This document shows, piece after piece, positions 16,070-24,639 of a DNA stretch of 64,000 nt; position 1 is the stretch's first letter; each line of letters starts with the position of its first letter. The position numbers and the translations under genes were made by a program. This stretch comes from Superficieibacter sp. HKU1 (GTDB lineage Bacteria; Pseudomonadota; Gammaproteobacteria; Enterobacterales; Enterobacteriaceae), in NCBI RefSeq assembly GCF_029319185.1, contig NZ_CP119754.1, positions 2,790,001 to 2,854,000 of the forward strand, in the 5' to 3' direction. The notes below the pieces were generated by a model. That model was not told the DNA's origin and ran no database searches. It worked only from the letters and a program-made list of their open reading frames with translations.

Positions 16070-17524
16070 ATGAACAATAAGGGTACCGGGCTGACCCCGG
16101 AACAGGCGCTGGATCAGCTGGAAGCACTTTATGAACAGTCGGTAAGCGCGCTACGGGACGCCATCAGCACGTACGTGGCCGACGCCACTTTGCCCGACAG
16201 CGAGGCGCGCGCGAAAGGGCTGTTTGTCTATCCGCAAATTTCCGTGACCTGGGACGGCAACGCCCACAAGGCGCAGAAAACCCGCGCCTATGGCCGCTTT
16301 ACCCACGCGGGCTGCTACACCACCACGGTGACGCGCCCCGCCCTGTTCCGCCATTATCTGGCTGAACAACTGACGCTGCTTTATGAAGATTACGGCGCGG
16401 AAATTATCGTGCAACGGTCGCAGCATGAAATCCCCTTCCCTTATGTCATTGATGGTTCCGAAATCACGCTCGATCGTTCGATGAGCGCGGGCTTAACCCG
16501 CCACTTCCCGACAACCGAACTGGCGCAAATTGGCGATGAGACGGCGGACGGGCTGTTTCACCCCACCGAGTTTTACCCGCTGTCGCACTTTGACGCCCGT
16601 CGCGTCGATTTCTCGCTGGCCCGTCTGCGTCACTATACGGGCACGCCGGTTGAACACTTTCAGCCGTTTGTCCTGTTCACTAACTACACCCGCTACGTAG
16701 ACGAGTTTGTGCGCTGGGGATGCAGTCAGATCCTCGATCCTGACAGCCCTTACGTGGCACTCTCCTGCGCGGGCGGGATCTGGATCACCGCCGAAACCGA
16801 AGCGCCGGAAGCCGCCATTTCCGATCTGGCGTGGAAAAAACACCAGATGCCCGCCTGGCATTTGATCACCGCCGACGGTCAGGGCATTACGCTGGTGAAT
16901 ATTGGCGTCGGTCCGTCAAACGCGAAAACGATCTGCGATCACCTTGCCGTCCTGCGTCCGGATGTCTGGCTGATGATTGGGCACTGCGGCGGACTGCGTG
17001 AAAGCCAGTCTATCGGCGACTATGTGCTGGCCCACGCTTATTTACGGGACGATCATGTGCTGGATGCGGTTTTGCCGCCGGATATTCCCATCCCGAGCAT
17101 CGCCGAAGTGCAGCGCGCGCTGTATGACGCCACCAAACAGGTGAGCGGCATGCCCGGCGAAGAGGTTAAGCAGCGTTTGCGTACTGGCACGGTAGTCACC
17201 ACCGACGACCGCAACTGGGAGCTGCGCTACTCCGCCTCCGCCCTGCGCTTTAACCTGAGCCGCGCGGTGGCGATTGATATGGAGAGCGCTACCATTGCGG
17301 CGCAGGGCTACCGTTTCCGCGTGCCTTACGGCACTCTGCTGTGCGTGTCTGATAAACCGCTACACGGTGAAATCAAACTGCCCGGCCAGGCCAACCGTTT
17401 TTATGAGGGGGCGATTTCAGAGCACTTACAGATCGGCATTCGCGCCATCGACCTGCTGCGTGCCGAAGGCGAACGCCTGCATTCGCGCAAGCTGCGTACC
17501 TTTAATGAACCTCCGTTCCGTTAA
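16070..17524 (+). CDS. amn: AMP nucleosidase
   Basis: A 484-residue cytoplasmic enzyme that hydrolyses AMP to adenine and ribose 5-phosphate, helping to balance adenine nucleotides; it is known to be ATP-activated and phosphate-inhibited. The N-terminal regulatory half (FGRFTHAG-like RFTHAGCYTTT, then DRSMSAGLTRHFPTTELAQ) and C-terminal phosphorylase-like catalytic half (NIGVGPSNAKTICDH, GHCGGLRESQ, AIDMESATIAAQGYRF) are almost the E. coli sequence. ATG 16070 gives the standard length with a GGAG site; an in-frame ATG at 16058 overlaps that site. The next gene follows after 18 bases and may share its transcript. Confidence 0.96.
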   Translation: MNNKGTGLTPEQALDQLEALYEQSVSALRDAISTYVADATLPDSEARAKGLFVYPQISVTWDGNAHKAQKTRAYGRFTHAGCYTTTVTRPALFRHYLAEQLTLLYEDYGAEIIVQRSQHEIPFPYVIDGSEITLDRSMSAGLTRHFPTTELAQIGDETADGLFHPTEFYPLSHFDARRVDFSLARLRHYTGTPVEHFQPFVLFTNYTRYVDEFVRWGCSQILDPDSPYVALSCAGGIWITAETEAPEAAISDLAWKKHQMPAWHLITADGQGITLVNIGVGPSNAKTICDHLAVLRPDVWLMIGHCGGLRESQSIGDYVLAHAYLRDDHVLDAVLPPDIPIPSIAEVQRALYDATKQVSGMPGEEVKQRLRTGTVVTTDDRNWELRYSASALRFNLSRAVAIDMESATIAAQGYRFRVPYGTLLCVSDKPLHGEIKLPGQANRFYEGAISEHLQIGIRAIDLLRAEGERLHSRKLRTFNEPPFR

Positions 17525-17542
17525 CCGCGATAAGGACTCTTT

Positions 17543-19315
17543 ATGAACAGTTCTCTTTCTGCGCTCCGCGACGTTCTCATTACACAGTCGCTGGACGGTA
17601 TGATCGTTCCCCGGGCGGATGCGCACCAGAGCGAAGACTGCGCCCCACACGATGACAAACTGGCGTGGCTTACTGGCTTTACCGGTTCCGCCGGGCTGGC
17701 GCTGGTCCTGCGCGATCGCGCTCTGCTGTTTGTCGACGGACGCTATCAGGTCCAGGCACGCAACGAGGTGGATCTCAACGCGTGGGAGATCCATCATCTG
17801 CATAATGAACCGCTTGCCGACTGGCTGATCGGCGAGCTTCCCGCGGGCAGCCGCATCGCTTTTGAACCGCTGCTGATGGTCAACAGCCAGTATGAGGCGC
17901 TCAGCGCCACCTCTTGTGAACTGGTGCCGCTGCCGCACGATCCCTTCGATGCGATCTGGACCTCGCGTCCCGCAGCGCCCGAGGGTGCTATTCGGGAAAT
18001 GCCCACCGACATTGCCGGAGAGAGCAGCGAAGACAAGCGCCAGCGCATTGCCGCCCTGCTGCGCGAACAGAACGTTGATTTTCTGGCGATTACCCAGCCG
18101 GATAATATCGCCTGGCTGCTGAACGTGCGCGGGGCAGACGTGGCGATGAGTCCGGTTGCCCTTTCTTTTGCGCTATTAAGCCAGACCGGCGAGGTGGAAT
18201 GGTTCGTCGCCGCGGGTAAAACGGCCGGATTGCCCGAATCGTGTCTTGCCTCGCTCACGCTGGCACCGGAGGACGCGTTTATTGCCCGCGTTCAGCAGGT
18301 TGCCACGGAAAAACGAATTTCGCTGGATGCGGATAATGCCCCGGTCGCGCTGCGTTTCGCCGTGGAGCAATCCGGCGGCGAGGTGGTCTGGCAGGCTGAT
18401 CCCATCACGTTTATTAAAGCAAAGAAGAATCAAACCGAGCTGGAAGGCTACCGCCATTGCCACCGCTACGATGGCGCGGCATGGGTGAATTTTCTGGCGT
18501 GGCTGGCGCATGAGGTCTCGGCCCGTGAAGCTGCGAACAATCCGCTCACCGAACGTGAAGCGCAGGAAAAGCAGCTGGCGTTCCGCCAGCAGCAGCCGGG
18601 CTTTATTGAGCAGAGCTTCAGTACCATTTCGGCGGCGGGCAGTAATGCGGCGATGTGTCATTACCATTCCAGTGAGAAAACCAACGCCGCCATCACCGGG
18701 GCGAATTTTTATCTCAACGATTCCGGCGGTCAGTACGCTAACGGCACCACGGACGCCACCCGCACGCTGGCGTTCGGCACGCTGGATCCGCAGCGTCGCC
18801 TGCACTATACCGCCGTGCTGAAAGGCTTTCTGGCGCTGATCACCCTGCAATTTCCGGGCGGCACGCAGGGCCATCAGATCGACGCCTTCGCGCGCCGTCC
18901 GCTATGGGAGCTGGGCCTGGATTACGATCACGGCACCGGGCACGGCGTCGGCCATCAGCTGCTGATCCACGAGCAGCCGCACCGGATGGCGAAGAAAGTG
19001 AATCCCTGGCCGCTTACTCCTGGCAATATCATCACCATCGAACCGGGCCTGTATCTGGAAGATCGCTATGGCATCCGCATCGAAAACCAGGTGGAAGTGG
19101 TTGAAGGCCATCCGGGATTTTGTCGTTTCGCTTCGCTGACGCTGATCCCCATCGATTTAAGTCAGGTAGAGCTGTCGTTGTTGAGCGAGCAGGAGAAACA
19201 GTGGCTGGACGACTACCATCAGCAGGTGCGTGAAGCGCTTTCCTCTCTGGTGGAAAGCGATGCGCGTCCATGGCTGTTTGCCGCCACCGCGCCGCTGCGC
19301 GTGCAGGCGGGTTAA
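17543..19315 (+). CDS. Xaa-Pro aminopeptidase, M24B family (long form)
   Basis: A 590-residue aminopeptidase P-like enzyme expected to remove an N-terminal residue preceding proline. It has two creatinase-like N-terminal domains and a C-terminal pita-bread domain. The dinuclear metal ligands are in place: Asp393 and Asp404 (NDSGGQYANGTTDATRT), His467 (GTGHGVGH), Glu500 (TIEPGLYLE) and Glu514 (IRIENQVEV). Length matches the eukaryote-like long form rather than E. coli PepP or YpdF. It starts 18 bases after amn with an AAGGA site. E. coli K-12 has no equivalent at this location. Confidence 0.9.
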   Translation: MNSSLSALRDVLITQSLDGMIVPRADAHQSEDCAPHDDKLAWLTGFTGSAGLALVLRDRALLFVDGRYQVQARNEVDLNAWEIHHLHNEPLADWLIGELPAGSRIAFEPLLMVNSQYEALSATSCELVPLPHDPFDAIWTSRPAAPEGAIREMPTDIAGESSEDKRQRIAALLREQNVDFLAITQPDNIAWLLNVRGADVAMSPVALSFALLSQTGEVEWFVAAGKTAGLPESCLASLTLAPEDAFIARVQQVATEKRISLDADNAPVALRFAVEQSGGEVVWQADPITFIKAKKNQTELEGYRHCHRYDGAAWVNFLAWLAHEVSAREAANNPLTEREAQEKQLAFRQQQPGFIEQSFSTISAAGSNAAMCHYHSSEKTNAAITGANFYLNDSGGQYANGTTDATRTLAFGTLDPQRRLHYTAVLKGFLALITLQFPGGTQGHQIDAFARRPLWELGLDYDHGTGHGVGHQLLIHEQPHRMAKKVNPWPLTPGNIITIEPGLYLEDRYGIRIENQVEVVEGHPGFCRFASLTLIPIDLSQVELSLLSEQEKQWLDDYHQQVREALSSLVESDARPWLFAATAPLRVQAG

Positions 19316-19386
19316 CAGATAAATAACGGCGACCCGTTGCGGTGGTTTACCCCGCCGCAACGGGAATAATGCTATAAACTTTGCAC

Positions 19387-19809
19387 TTATTTATAAAGCG
19401 CAAGATTTCCCGTCAGTTTGGTTATTTTCTTCTTCGGCCCTACCAGCCCGATAGCCACCAGTTCAATTGCATTGCTGTCTACCGAGGCAATTCTCTCGCC
19501 ATACTCATCATAGGTTTTGCACGACTGTGCCAGCGCGCTAAAGGGCATAATTTCAATGTCATCGTCAGCTTCACCCGCGATCAATAACTCATGAATACAG
19601 GTTCCCGAAGCCCGCAGAACAGGAAGCGGACTGTATATTACACCGGGATAATTGATCCCATCACGGCTTTGCCTGTCAGGCCCCACAAGATCCTCAACGA
19701 TGCGGCCAAAACCGATCCCTATAACGCTTGCGGCATTCATGGCAAGACCCACGGGTAGATCGTTATCAATAATAATCGTACAGCGATGCAGGCTGGCATC
19801 AAATTTCAT
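19387..19809 (-). CDS. DUF2000 family protein
   Basis: A 140-residue soluble protein. The sequence IDNDLPVGLAMNAASVIGIG followed by the RDGINYPGVIY and LPVLRASGTCIHELL segments is typical of DUF2000, a small family of unknown function related in fold to peptidyl-tRNA hydrolase 2. The start ATG 19809 is preceded by AGGA. It is divergent from an Lrp/AsnC regulator, and such pairs often consist of a regulator and its target. Confidence 0.75.
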   Translation of the reverse strand: MKFDASLHRCTIIIDNDLPVGLAMNAASVIGIGFGRIVEDLVGPDRQSRDGINYPGVIYSPLPVLRASGTCIHELLIAGEADDDIEIMPFSALAQSCKTYDEYGERIASVDSNAIELVAIGLVGPKKKITKLTGNLALYK

Positions 19810-19971
19810 CTTTCGTCCTCACTATAGCGGCATGTCTTCAGCAGGTGTCTGCAGGGTCGATACAGTATGCCGAAGCGAAACAGAAATGTGCTGCCTGTTT
19901 CATGTACTTACAGGACGATATCCGGTAAAAATAACCTTCTTATACTTCTTAAAAGAAAGGAATTCCCCGCT

Positions 19972-20442
19972 ATGGTGCCAGACACGACAGAAATGAAACT
20001 CCTCAGGCTGTTGCAGGACAACGCTCGTATCACCAATCAGGAACTGGCTGACAAAGCGGGGATGTCCGCCTCCCCCTGCTGGCGCAAGGTACGCAAGCTG
20101 GAAGAAGATGATGTCATCCAGGGCTATCGTGCAGTTCTGAACCGGAAAAAAATCGGTCTGGGCGTGATGGTATTCATTCGGGTGACTATCGACAGCCATA
20201 GCGAAACGGAGGCGAAAAAATTTGAGGAGGAAGTAACCGCGCTGGAAGATGTCGTTGCCTGCTACAGCATCGGCGGGGATGCCGATTTTCTGCTACAGGT
20301 GGTGGCGTCGGATCTGGATTCGTATGCGGATTTCGCCATGTCGGTAGTGCGCAGGCTGCCGGGCATTAAAGAGATGCAAAGTATGTTTGTGCTCAAAGAG
20401 ATCAAACCGCTGACCGCTTATCCCGTCAAGAGGCAGCGTTAA
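19972..20442 (+). CDS. Lrp/AsnC family transcriptional regulator
   Basis: A 156-residue DNA-binding protein. The N-terminal helix-turn-helix runs from MKLLRLLQDNARI through ELADKAGMSASPCWRKVRKLE (about residues 9-45), and the C-terminal RAM ligand-binding domain includes VVACYSIGGDADFLLQVV and the LPGIKEMQSMFVLKEIK strand. ATG 19972 is chosen over an upstream start because the helix-turn-helix begins there as in relatives. It probably responds to an amino acid and may control the divergent DUF2000 gene; both are inference. Confidence 0.88.
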   Translation: MVPDTTEMKLLRLLQDNARITNQELADKAGMSASPCWRKVRKLEEDDVIQGYRAVLNRKKIGLGVMVFIRVTIDSHSETEAKKFEEEVTALEDVVACYSIGGDADFLLQVVASDLDSYADFAMSVVRRLPGIKEMQSMFVLKEIKPLTAYPVKRQR

Positions 20443-20456
20443 ACGCAGAAAAGCAA

Positions 20457-20483
20457 AAAGCCCGCTACAAAGCGGGCTTTTTT
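20457..20483. terminator. Shared bidirectional terminator
   Basis: Hairpin AAAAGCCCGC/GCGGGCTTTTTT lying between the convergent Lrp-type gene and tRNA-Asn copy 3, with T runs on both strands. Confidence 0.8.
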
Positions 20484-20489
20484 GAATTT

Positions 20490-20565
20490 TGGCTCCTCTG
20501 ACTGGACTCGAACCAGTGACATACGGATTAACAGTCCGCCGTTCTACCGACTGAACTACAGAGGA
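20490..20565 (-). tRNA. asnW: tRNA-Asn(GTT), copy 3
   Basis: Identical to the other copies but on the minus strand. Its 5' flank repeats the CGCTACTATTCGCCCC sequence seen upstream of copy 2, showing that the promoter was duplicated with the gene. Position next to yeeO corresponds to asnW of E. coli. Confidence 0.96.
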
Positions 20566-20686
20566 ATCGTGTGAACGGGGCGAATAGTAGCGAGCCACCC
20601 GCCCCTTGTCAAAGCCTGTTTGGACAAATTCAATCGTTTGCCGATTTATTCTCCGAAATGCGCAGAAACAGCGCGATATCGTTCAG

Positions 20687-22117
20687 TTAATCGACCGCTT
20701 TCTTCTGCCGCGGATATTTCCACAGCCAGCGTCCGCTCACCATTCGCCAGTAGAAGCAGATGCCACGAACCGCCCAGTCGAAGAACATTCCCAGCCAGAC
20801 GCCGACCACGCCCATACCGAGCATAATCCCCAGTACGTAGCCCGCCACCACGCGGCAGCCCCACATGCTGAGCATGGAGACCCACATTGAGAAACGCGCG
20901 TCGCGTGCGCCCTTCTGCCCGGCAGGCAGTACCCACGAGGCCGCCCAGATCGGCATAAAGGCGGCGTTGAGCCAGATAAGGATTTTAACCACTTCCTTCA
21001 CGTCCTCCTCGCGGGTATAGAACGCGGCCATCAATCCGGCAAAAGGTGCAGTGAACCAGGCAATAATCGTCAGGCCAATGGTCGATAGCCAGAACACGTG
21101 GCGTAACTGGCGCTCGGCCTGGGCAATCTGCCCTTTCCCCAGCCGCTTACCGGTGATAATCGTCGACGCCGATCCGAGGGCGTTACCGGGCAGGTTAATC
21201 AGCGAGGCAATAGAGAACGCAATGAAGTTACCCGCGATAACGTCGGTCCCCATACCGGCAACAAACATTTGGGTCAGCAGTTTCCCGCCGTTAAACAGCA
21301 CCGACTCAATGCTCGCCGGAATGCCGATCCCCAGCACTTCCCACAAAATGCTGAAATTCAGCGGTGCAAAGTAGCTTTTCAGGGAAATACGCAGCGCCGG
21401 GTTAAAACCGATCATCAGCACCATAATAATTGCCACCGCGCCGATATAACGCGCAATGGTCAGCCCCAGCCCCGCACCAACGAAGCCCAGCCCGTCCCAG
21501 GAAAAAACGCCGTAGATTAGCGCGCTGCTGATGATAATGTTCAGGATGTTCATCCCGCCGTTAATCAGCAACGGGATTTTTGTATTGCCCGCCCCGCGCA
21601 GCGCGCCGCTGCCAATCAGGGTGATCGCCGCCGCCGGATAGCTCAGCGCCGTTAATTCCAGATAGGTCAACGCCAGTTCTTTCACCTGCGGGGTGGCTTC
21701 TCCGGCGACAAAATCGATAATCTGACTGCCAAACGCGTGGATCAGTACCGTCAGCGCGATGGCAAACAGCGTCATGATCACCAGCGACTGCCGCGCCGCC
21801 GCCCGCGCCCGGCTGGGATCCAGTTTGCCAAGGCTGAAGGCCACCACCACCGTTGTACCCAGATCGACCGCGGTAAAAAAAGCCATGATGACCATATTGA
21901 AACTGTCGGCCAGCCCCACGCCCGCCATCGCCTCTTTACCCAGCCAGCTCACCAGGAACGTGCTGAGTACGCCCATCAACAGGACACAGGTATTTTCCAG
22001 AAAGATGGGAATGGCAAGCGGGGTGATCTCACGCCAGAAGAGAACCCGGTAACTCTTTCGTTTCGCATACCAGGGCGTGCGAGCGACGACCCGGCGCAGA
22101 GAAGCAGTAACGTCCAA
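20687..22117 (-). CDS. yeeO: YeeO, MATE-family FMN/FAD exporter
   Basis: A 476-residue inner-membrane protein with twelve predicted helices of the MATE family. E. coli YeeO exports flavin mononucleotide and FAD. Matching segments include FWREITPLAIPIFLENTCVL, VSWLGKEAMAGVGLADSFN and SALRGAGNTKIPLLINGG-type text (GSGALRGAGNTKIPLLINGG). I use TTG 22117, which has an AAGG site upstream; E. coli YeeO is annotated with a longer N-terminus that is not present here. The gene is flanked by two tRNA-Asn genes, as in E. coli. Confidence 0.92.
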   Translation of the reverse strand: MDVTASLRRVVARTPWYAKRKSYRVLFWREITPLAIPIFLENTCVLLMGVLSTFLVSWLGKEAMAGVGLADSFNMVIMAFFTAVDLGTTVVVAFSLGKLDPSRARAAARQSLVIMTLFAIALTVLIHAFGSQIIDFVAGEATPQVKELALTYLELTALSYPAAAITLIGSGALRGAGNTKIPLLINGGMNILNIIISSALIYGVFSWDGLGFVGAGLGLTIARYIGAVAIIMVLMIGFNPALRISLKSYFAPLNFSILWEVLGIGIPASIESVLFNGGKLLTQMFVAGMGTDVIAGNFIAFSIASLINLPGNALGSASTIITGKRLGKGQIAQAERQLRHVFWLSTIGLTIIAWFTAPFAGLMAAFYTREEDVKEVVKILIWLNAAFMPIWAASWVLPAGQKGARDARFSMWVSMLSMWGCRVVAGYVLGIMLGMGVVGVWLGMFFDWAVRGICFYWRMVSGRWLWKYPRQKKAVD

Positions 22118-22311
22118 AATTGACCTTAACAGAGAATGTTGAAACTACATTTCAAATGATGGGAGAGAAAGGCAAAACCTGCAAAGTATTTTCCCACAAA
22201 AATTTGTCGGCAAATACAACAGATTGTTGCAAAAAGAGCCAGTTGAACAACAAGCCCTGGATTGGGATTTGACAAAAGTTTTTACGCCGCTAAGATAAGC
22301 CTCCAACCGAT

Positions 22312-22387
22312 TCCTCTGTAGTTCAGTCGGTAGAACGGCGGACTGTTAATCCGTATGTCACTGGTTCGAGTCCAGTCAGAGGAGCCA
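22312..22387 (+). tRNA. asnU: tRNA-Asn(GTT), copy 4
   Basis: The same 76 nucleotides as the other copies, but with a different 5' flank. It lies upstream of a run of unfamiliar genes reaching 24790, one of them from a P4-like satellite, so its 3' end is a likely integration site. Position after yeeO matches asnU of E. coli. Confidence 0.96.
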
Positions 22388-22396
22388 GATTTAAAG

Positions 22397-22420
22397 AAGC
22401 CCGCTTTGAGCGGGCTTTTT
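22397..22420 (+). terminator. Terminator of tRNA-Asn copy 4
   Basis: Hairpin AAGCCCGCT/AGCGGGCTT followed by a T run, shorter in the loop than the other copies. Confidence 0.8.
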
Positions 22421-22456
22421 GCTTTTCTGGCGTAGACACCGTGACACGGCTGCATA

Positions 22457-23260
22457 TTACGCCGTAATAACGTTCACCATCGTGGTGAACTTCTCCCACT
22501 GCTGCTGGAGCTTCGCCACGTGTGAAGAGGCAATATCCTTAAAAAAGTCCGTATCATTACCTGCGCCAATCCCCTGCCGTAATCCTGAAAACCAGGCCGA
22601 ACTGTCAGTGGTGCTGTTGGTTAGCGACAGCATATCGCGCCGTTCATTTTGCGTTTCATGCTGGCCCGCATTGAGCTGCCTCAGCTGTTCGCTGAAGCTC
22701 TTCTCTCCTGCCGTATCACCGTATTGTTTTGCAATCGCCAGCGAACGGCTGGTCATATCTTTGACGATGTCATCCTGATCGTCAGCTTTTTTGGTCAGGT
22801 AGTTATTGATTTCAGCAACGCTTGCGGCCTGATGCTCAGATGGCACAAACTTCTGCACCAGAACGTTCAGTTTTGCCTGAGTAAGCGAAAGATCCATGGA
22901 AAGGGTTGTGGAGTTGCCTGAACCGCCTGGCGTCTGTAATGCTTCGGAAATCAGTCCGCCCATATCGAGCGAAGACAGCGAAGACTGTGAGAGCATGCCG
23001 GAAAAATAAGTATCAATGTCGTTTACGATAGCGTTGGTTTTGCTTTGAGTAAGTTCGATAATGCTATTTCTGGCCTGCAACATCTCCTTTTCGCTTTTGT
23101 CTATTGCTTCCTGACTCAACTGCGGATTGGCCGGGGCTTCTCCCGCGCGCATCCGTTCGATTTTTTCCTGTGAGAGAGAAATAGTAGTGGGCTGGTTGAC
23201 TGCTTTCTTAAACACATCGTTCTGAGTCTGACTAAGATCCGTTACGCTCACGCTGCTCAT
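22457..23260 (-). CDS. Unrecognised 267-residue protein, possible secreted effector
   Basis: I do not recognise this protein. It has no signal peptide or membrane helix, is rich in Ser, Gln, Asn and Asp, and is predicted to be mostly helical with probable coiled-coil segments (KSEKEMLQARNSIIELTQSK around residues 56-75; KKADDQDDIVKDM later). The N-terminus is Ser/Thr-rich and flexible, as in many type III or type VI effectors, but no catalytic motif is visible. The start ATG 23260 has AAGGA seven bases upstream, and codon use looks normal, so it is likely a real gene. It stands alone beside tRNA-Asn copy 4. Confidence 0.7.
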   Translation of the reverse strand: MSSVSVTDLSQTQNDVFKKAVNQPTTISLSQEKIERMRAGEAPANPQLSQEAIDKSEKEMLQARNSIIELTQSKTNAIVNDIDTYFSGMLSQSSLSSLDMGGLISEALQTPGGSGNSTTLSMDLSLTQAKLNVLVQKFVPSEHQAASVAEINNYLTKKADDQDDIVKDMTSRSLAIAKQYGDTAGEKSFSEQLRQLNAGQHETQNERRDMLSLTNSTTDSSAWFSGLRQGIGAGNDTDFFKDIASSHVAKLQQQWEKFTTMVNVITA

Positions 23261-23444
23261 ACAAATTCCTTCGCGTTGTTTAGAAAATGATGTCGGGATT
23301 ATCGGAAAAGCGGGAGAGAAACTTTAGCGGTGATTTAAGGCGTAATCGGCTTCAACGGCAGAGGAGTGCTCTTTTTAGCAGGTTGCAGCACAAATCGTTA
23401 TGTAGTCAAATACATAACGAAGTAAAGCGCAAATGAGGGTTTTA

Positions 23445-23948
23445 ATGAATCTGTATATGTTTTATATCGGCGGAAATGCCGGTAAATCGAATATTGAAGT
23501 GCATGACATTCAGTTTGTCGCTGCACGTGAGCCAAAAGAGGCCTGGCCTGCGCTTCGCGAGGCATGGTTTGGTGACAGCGATAAAATTCATATTGACGGC
23601 TACAGTCGCATTACGTGGGCCGACGGATATTCTGTTACGCTTTCGGCTGAAGCACCTCACTCTGCGGAACGGTTATTTTTCGTTAATGCCGGAGGTTACA
23701 GGCCGGACACCCTGGCGGAACTGCATGAGTTTGATCTGTTTGTCGCCGAAAATGCGCAGCGTGCTAAAAAGAAAGCGATGCAAACGCTGCTCCGTGGCGT
23801 CGATCATCAACATAAGGATAATTTAAAAGATGTTGATGATTGTCTGTTACTTGAAAAGGTGGGTGATTTATTTATTCACCTCACTCCCTGCGATGCAGGA
23901 CATCGCGATAAACCTGAATGGCAAGGCTATCAACCGATTGGTGTCTGA
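23445..23948 (+). CDS. DUF1543 domain protein
   Basis: A 167-residue cytoplasmic protein with two related halves. The first half starts MNLYMFYIGGNAGKSNIEVHD and contains VAAREPKEAWPALREAWFGD; the second repeats the LYVGGYRPDTLAELHEFDLFV-type strand (NAGGYRPDTLAELHEFDLFV). This pattern is DUF1543, whose function is unknown. ATG 23445 is chosen because it follows GAGG at the right distance. It is probably monocistronic and sits among accessory genes next to a tRNA-Asn. Confidence 0.8.
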   Translation: MNLYMFYIGGNAGKSNIEVHDIQFVAAREPKEAWPALREAWFGDSDKIHIDGYSRITWADGYSVTLSAEAPHSAERLFFVNAGGYRPDTLAELHEFDLFVAENAQRAKKKAMQTLLRGVDHQHKDNLKDVDDCLLLEKVGDLFIHLTPCDAGHRDKPEWQGYQPIGV

Positions 23949-24028
23949 CACTGCAAAGACAGGCGTAGCAATCCAGGATGGAGAATGCCAGAGCCCGCGC
24001 CTTCAGCGGGCTTTAGCATCAGACGCCT

Positions 24029-24478
24029 TTACCCAATATCCACCACCCCTTCTGCCGTTCTCAACCACCGCGGCGCGCGCATTTCCGCTGAGAAGTAGCT
24101 GAGCAAGTCAAACAGCAGCCAGCTAAGGTATTTCTCCGTTTCTGAGGAAAACCCCGTCCCGGCCAGCGTTTGCGTCAGGGCCAGGCAGTAGTTGCACAGT
24201 TCAGTACATTCGGGGGTAAAACGGGGGACATCCTCCGGCGGCGCGTTCACCGTCAGGCTTTCAACAAGATGCGCCGGAACAGGGTCGAGCAAGGTGGGCT
24301 GTAATAACATCAGGCTGGCGTTGATTCTGCCGCACAGCGCCATTTTCAGGGTGGGATCGTTGCTTTCAATCAGCGTCCCGGCGAAGGTTTCGCAGTGTTC
24401 GGCCAGCACGGTGAAATCCGTGGCAGCGTTAAAGGGAACAGCAAGTAACGGGTGTGTTTGAGTGGGGATCGTAGCCAT
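24029..24478 (-). CDS. P4-satellite-type hypothetical protein downstream of a C4-like RNA
   Basis: A 149-residue protein starting MATIPTQTHPLLAVPF, with GGAGG eight bases before the ATG. The MATIPTxTHP start is common for genes immediately downstream of ash/icd-like leaders in P4-like satellites. The rest is Leu- and Ala-rich and predicted helical (NAATDFTVLAEHCETFAG; LTVNAPPEDVPRFTPEC), ending near FSAEMRAPRWLRTAEG. I do not know its function. It is co-directional with the leader frame at 24429-24638 and would be under control of the antisense RNA at 24640-24735. No other P4 gene (integrase, primase, delta, psu) is found in the window. Confidence 0.7.
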   Translation of the reverse strand: MATIPTQTHPLLAVPFNAATDFTVLAEHCETFAGTLIESNDPTLKMALCGRINASLMLLQPTLLDPVPAHLVESLTVNAPPEDVPRFTPECTELCNYCLALTQTLAGTGFSSETEKYLSWLLFDLLSYFSAEMRAPRWLRTAEGVVDIG

Positions 24479-24638
24479 AAAGGCAACCTCCAGTGAGTAG
24501 TAAGTTATTTCCATCACCGGAGAGGCTAATCTCATGGGTGGTGGAACCGAACGGAGTTAGCCTTACCGGCCTCACTGACACCGGCGCGTCTTTCGACGCC
24601 CCCGTCCGGCCCCACCATTGAGGTGTAGCAGAACGCAC
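24429..24638 (-). CDS. Ash/Icd-like leader reading frame of a P4-like element
   Basis: A 69-codon frame containing GRTGASKDAPVSVRPVRLTP and GSTTHEISLSGDGNN, text I associate with Ash and Icd-like proteins of P4-type satellites. It overlaps the start of the 24029-24478 gene in another frame and stops inside it, so it may be a translated leader, or an Ash-type gene cut short by a frameshift. It carries the two sites complementary to the upstream C4-like RNA. Real translation is uncertain. Confidence 0.5.
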   Translation of the reverse strand: MRSATPQWWGRTGASKDAPVSVRPVRLTPFGSTTHEISLSGDGNNLLLTGGCLYGYDPHSNTPVTCCSL

Positions 24639-24639
24639 G

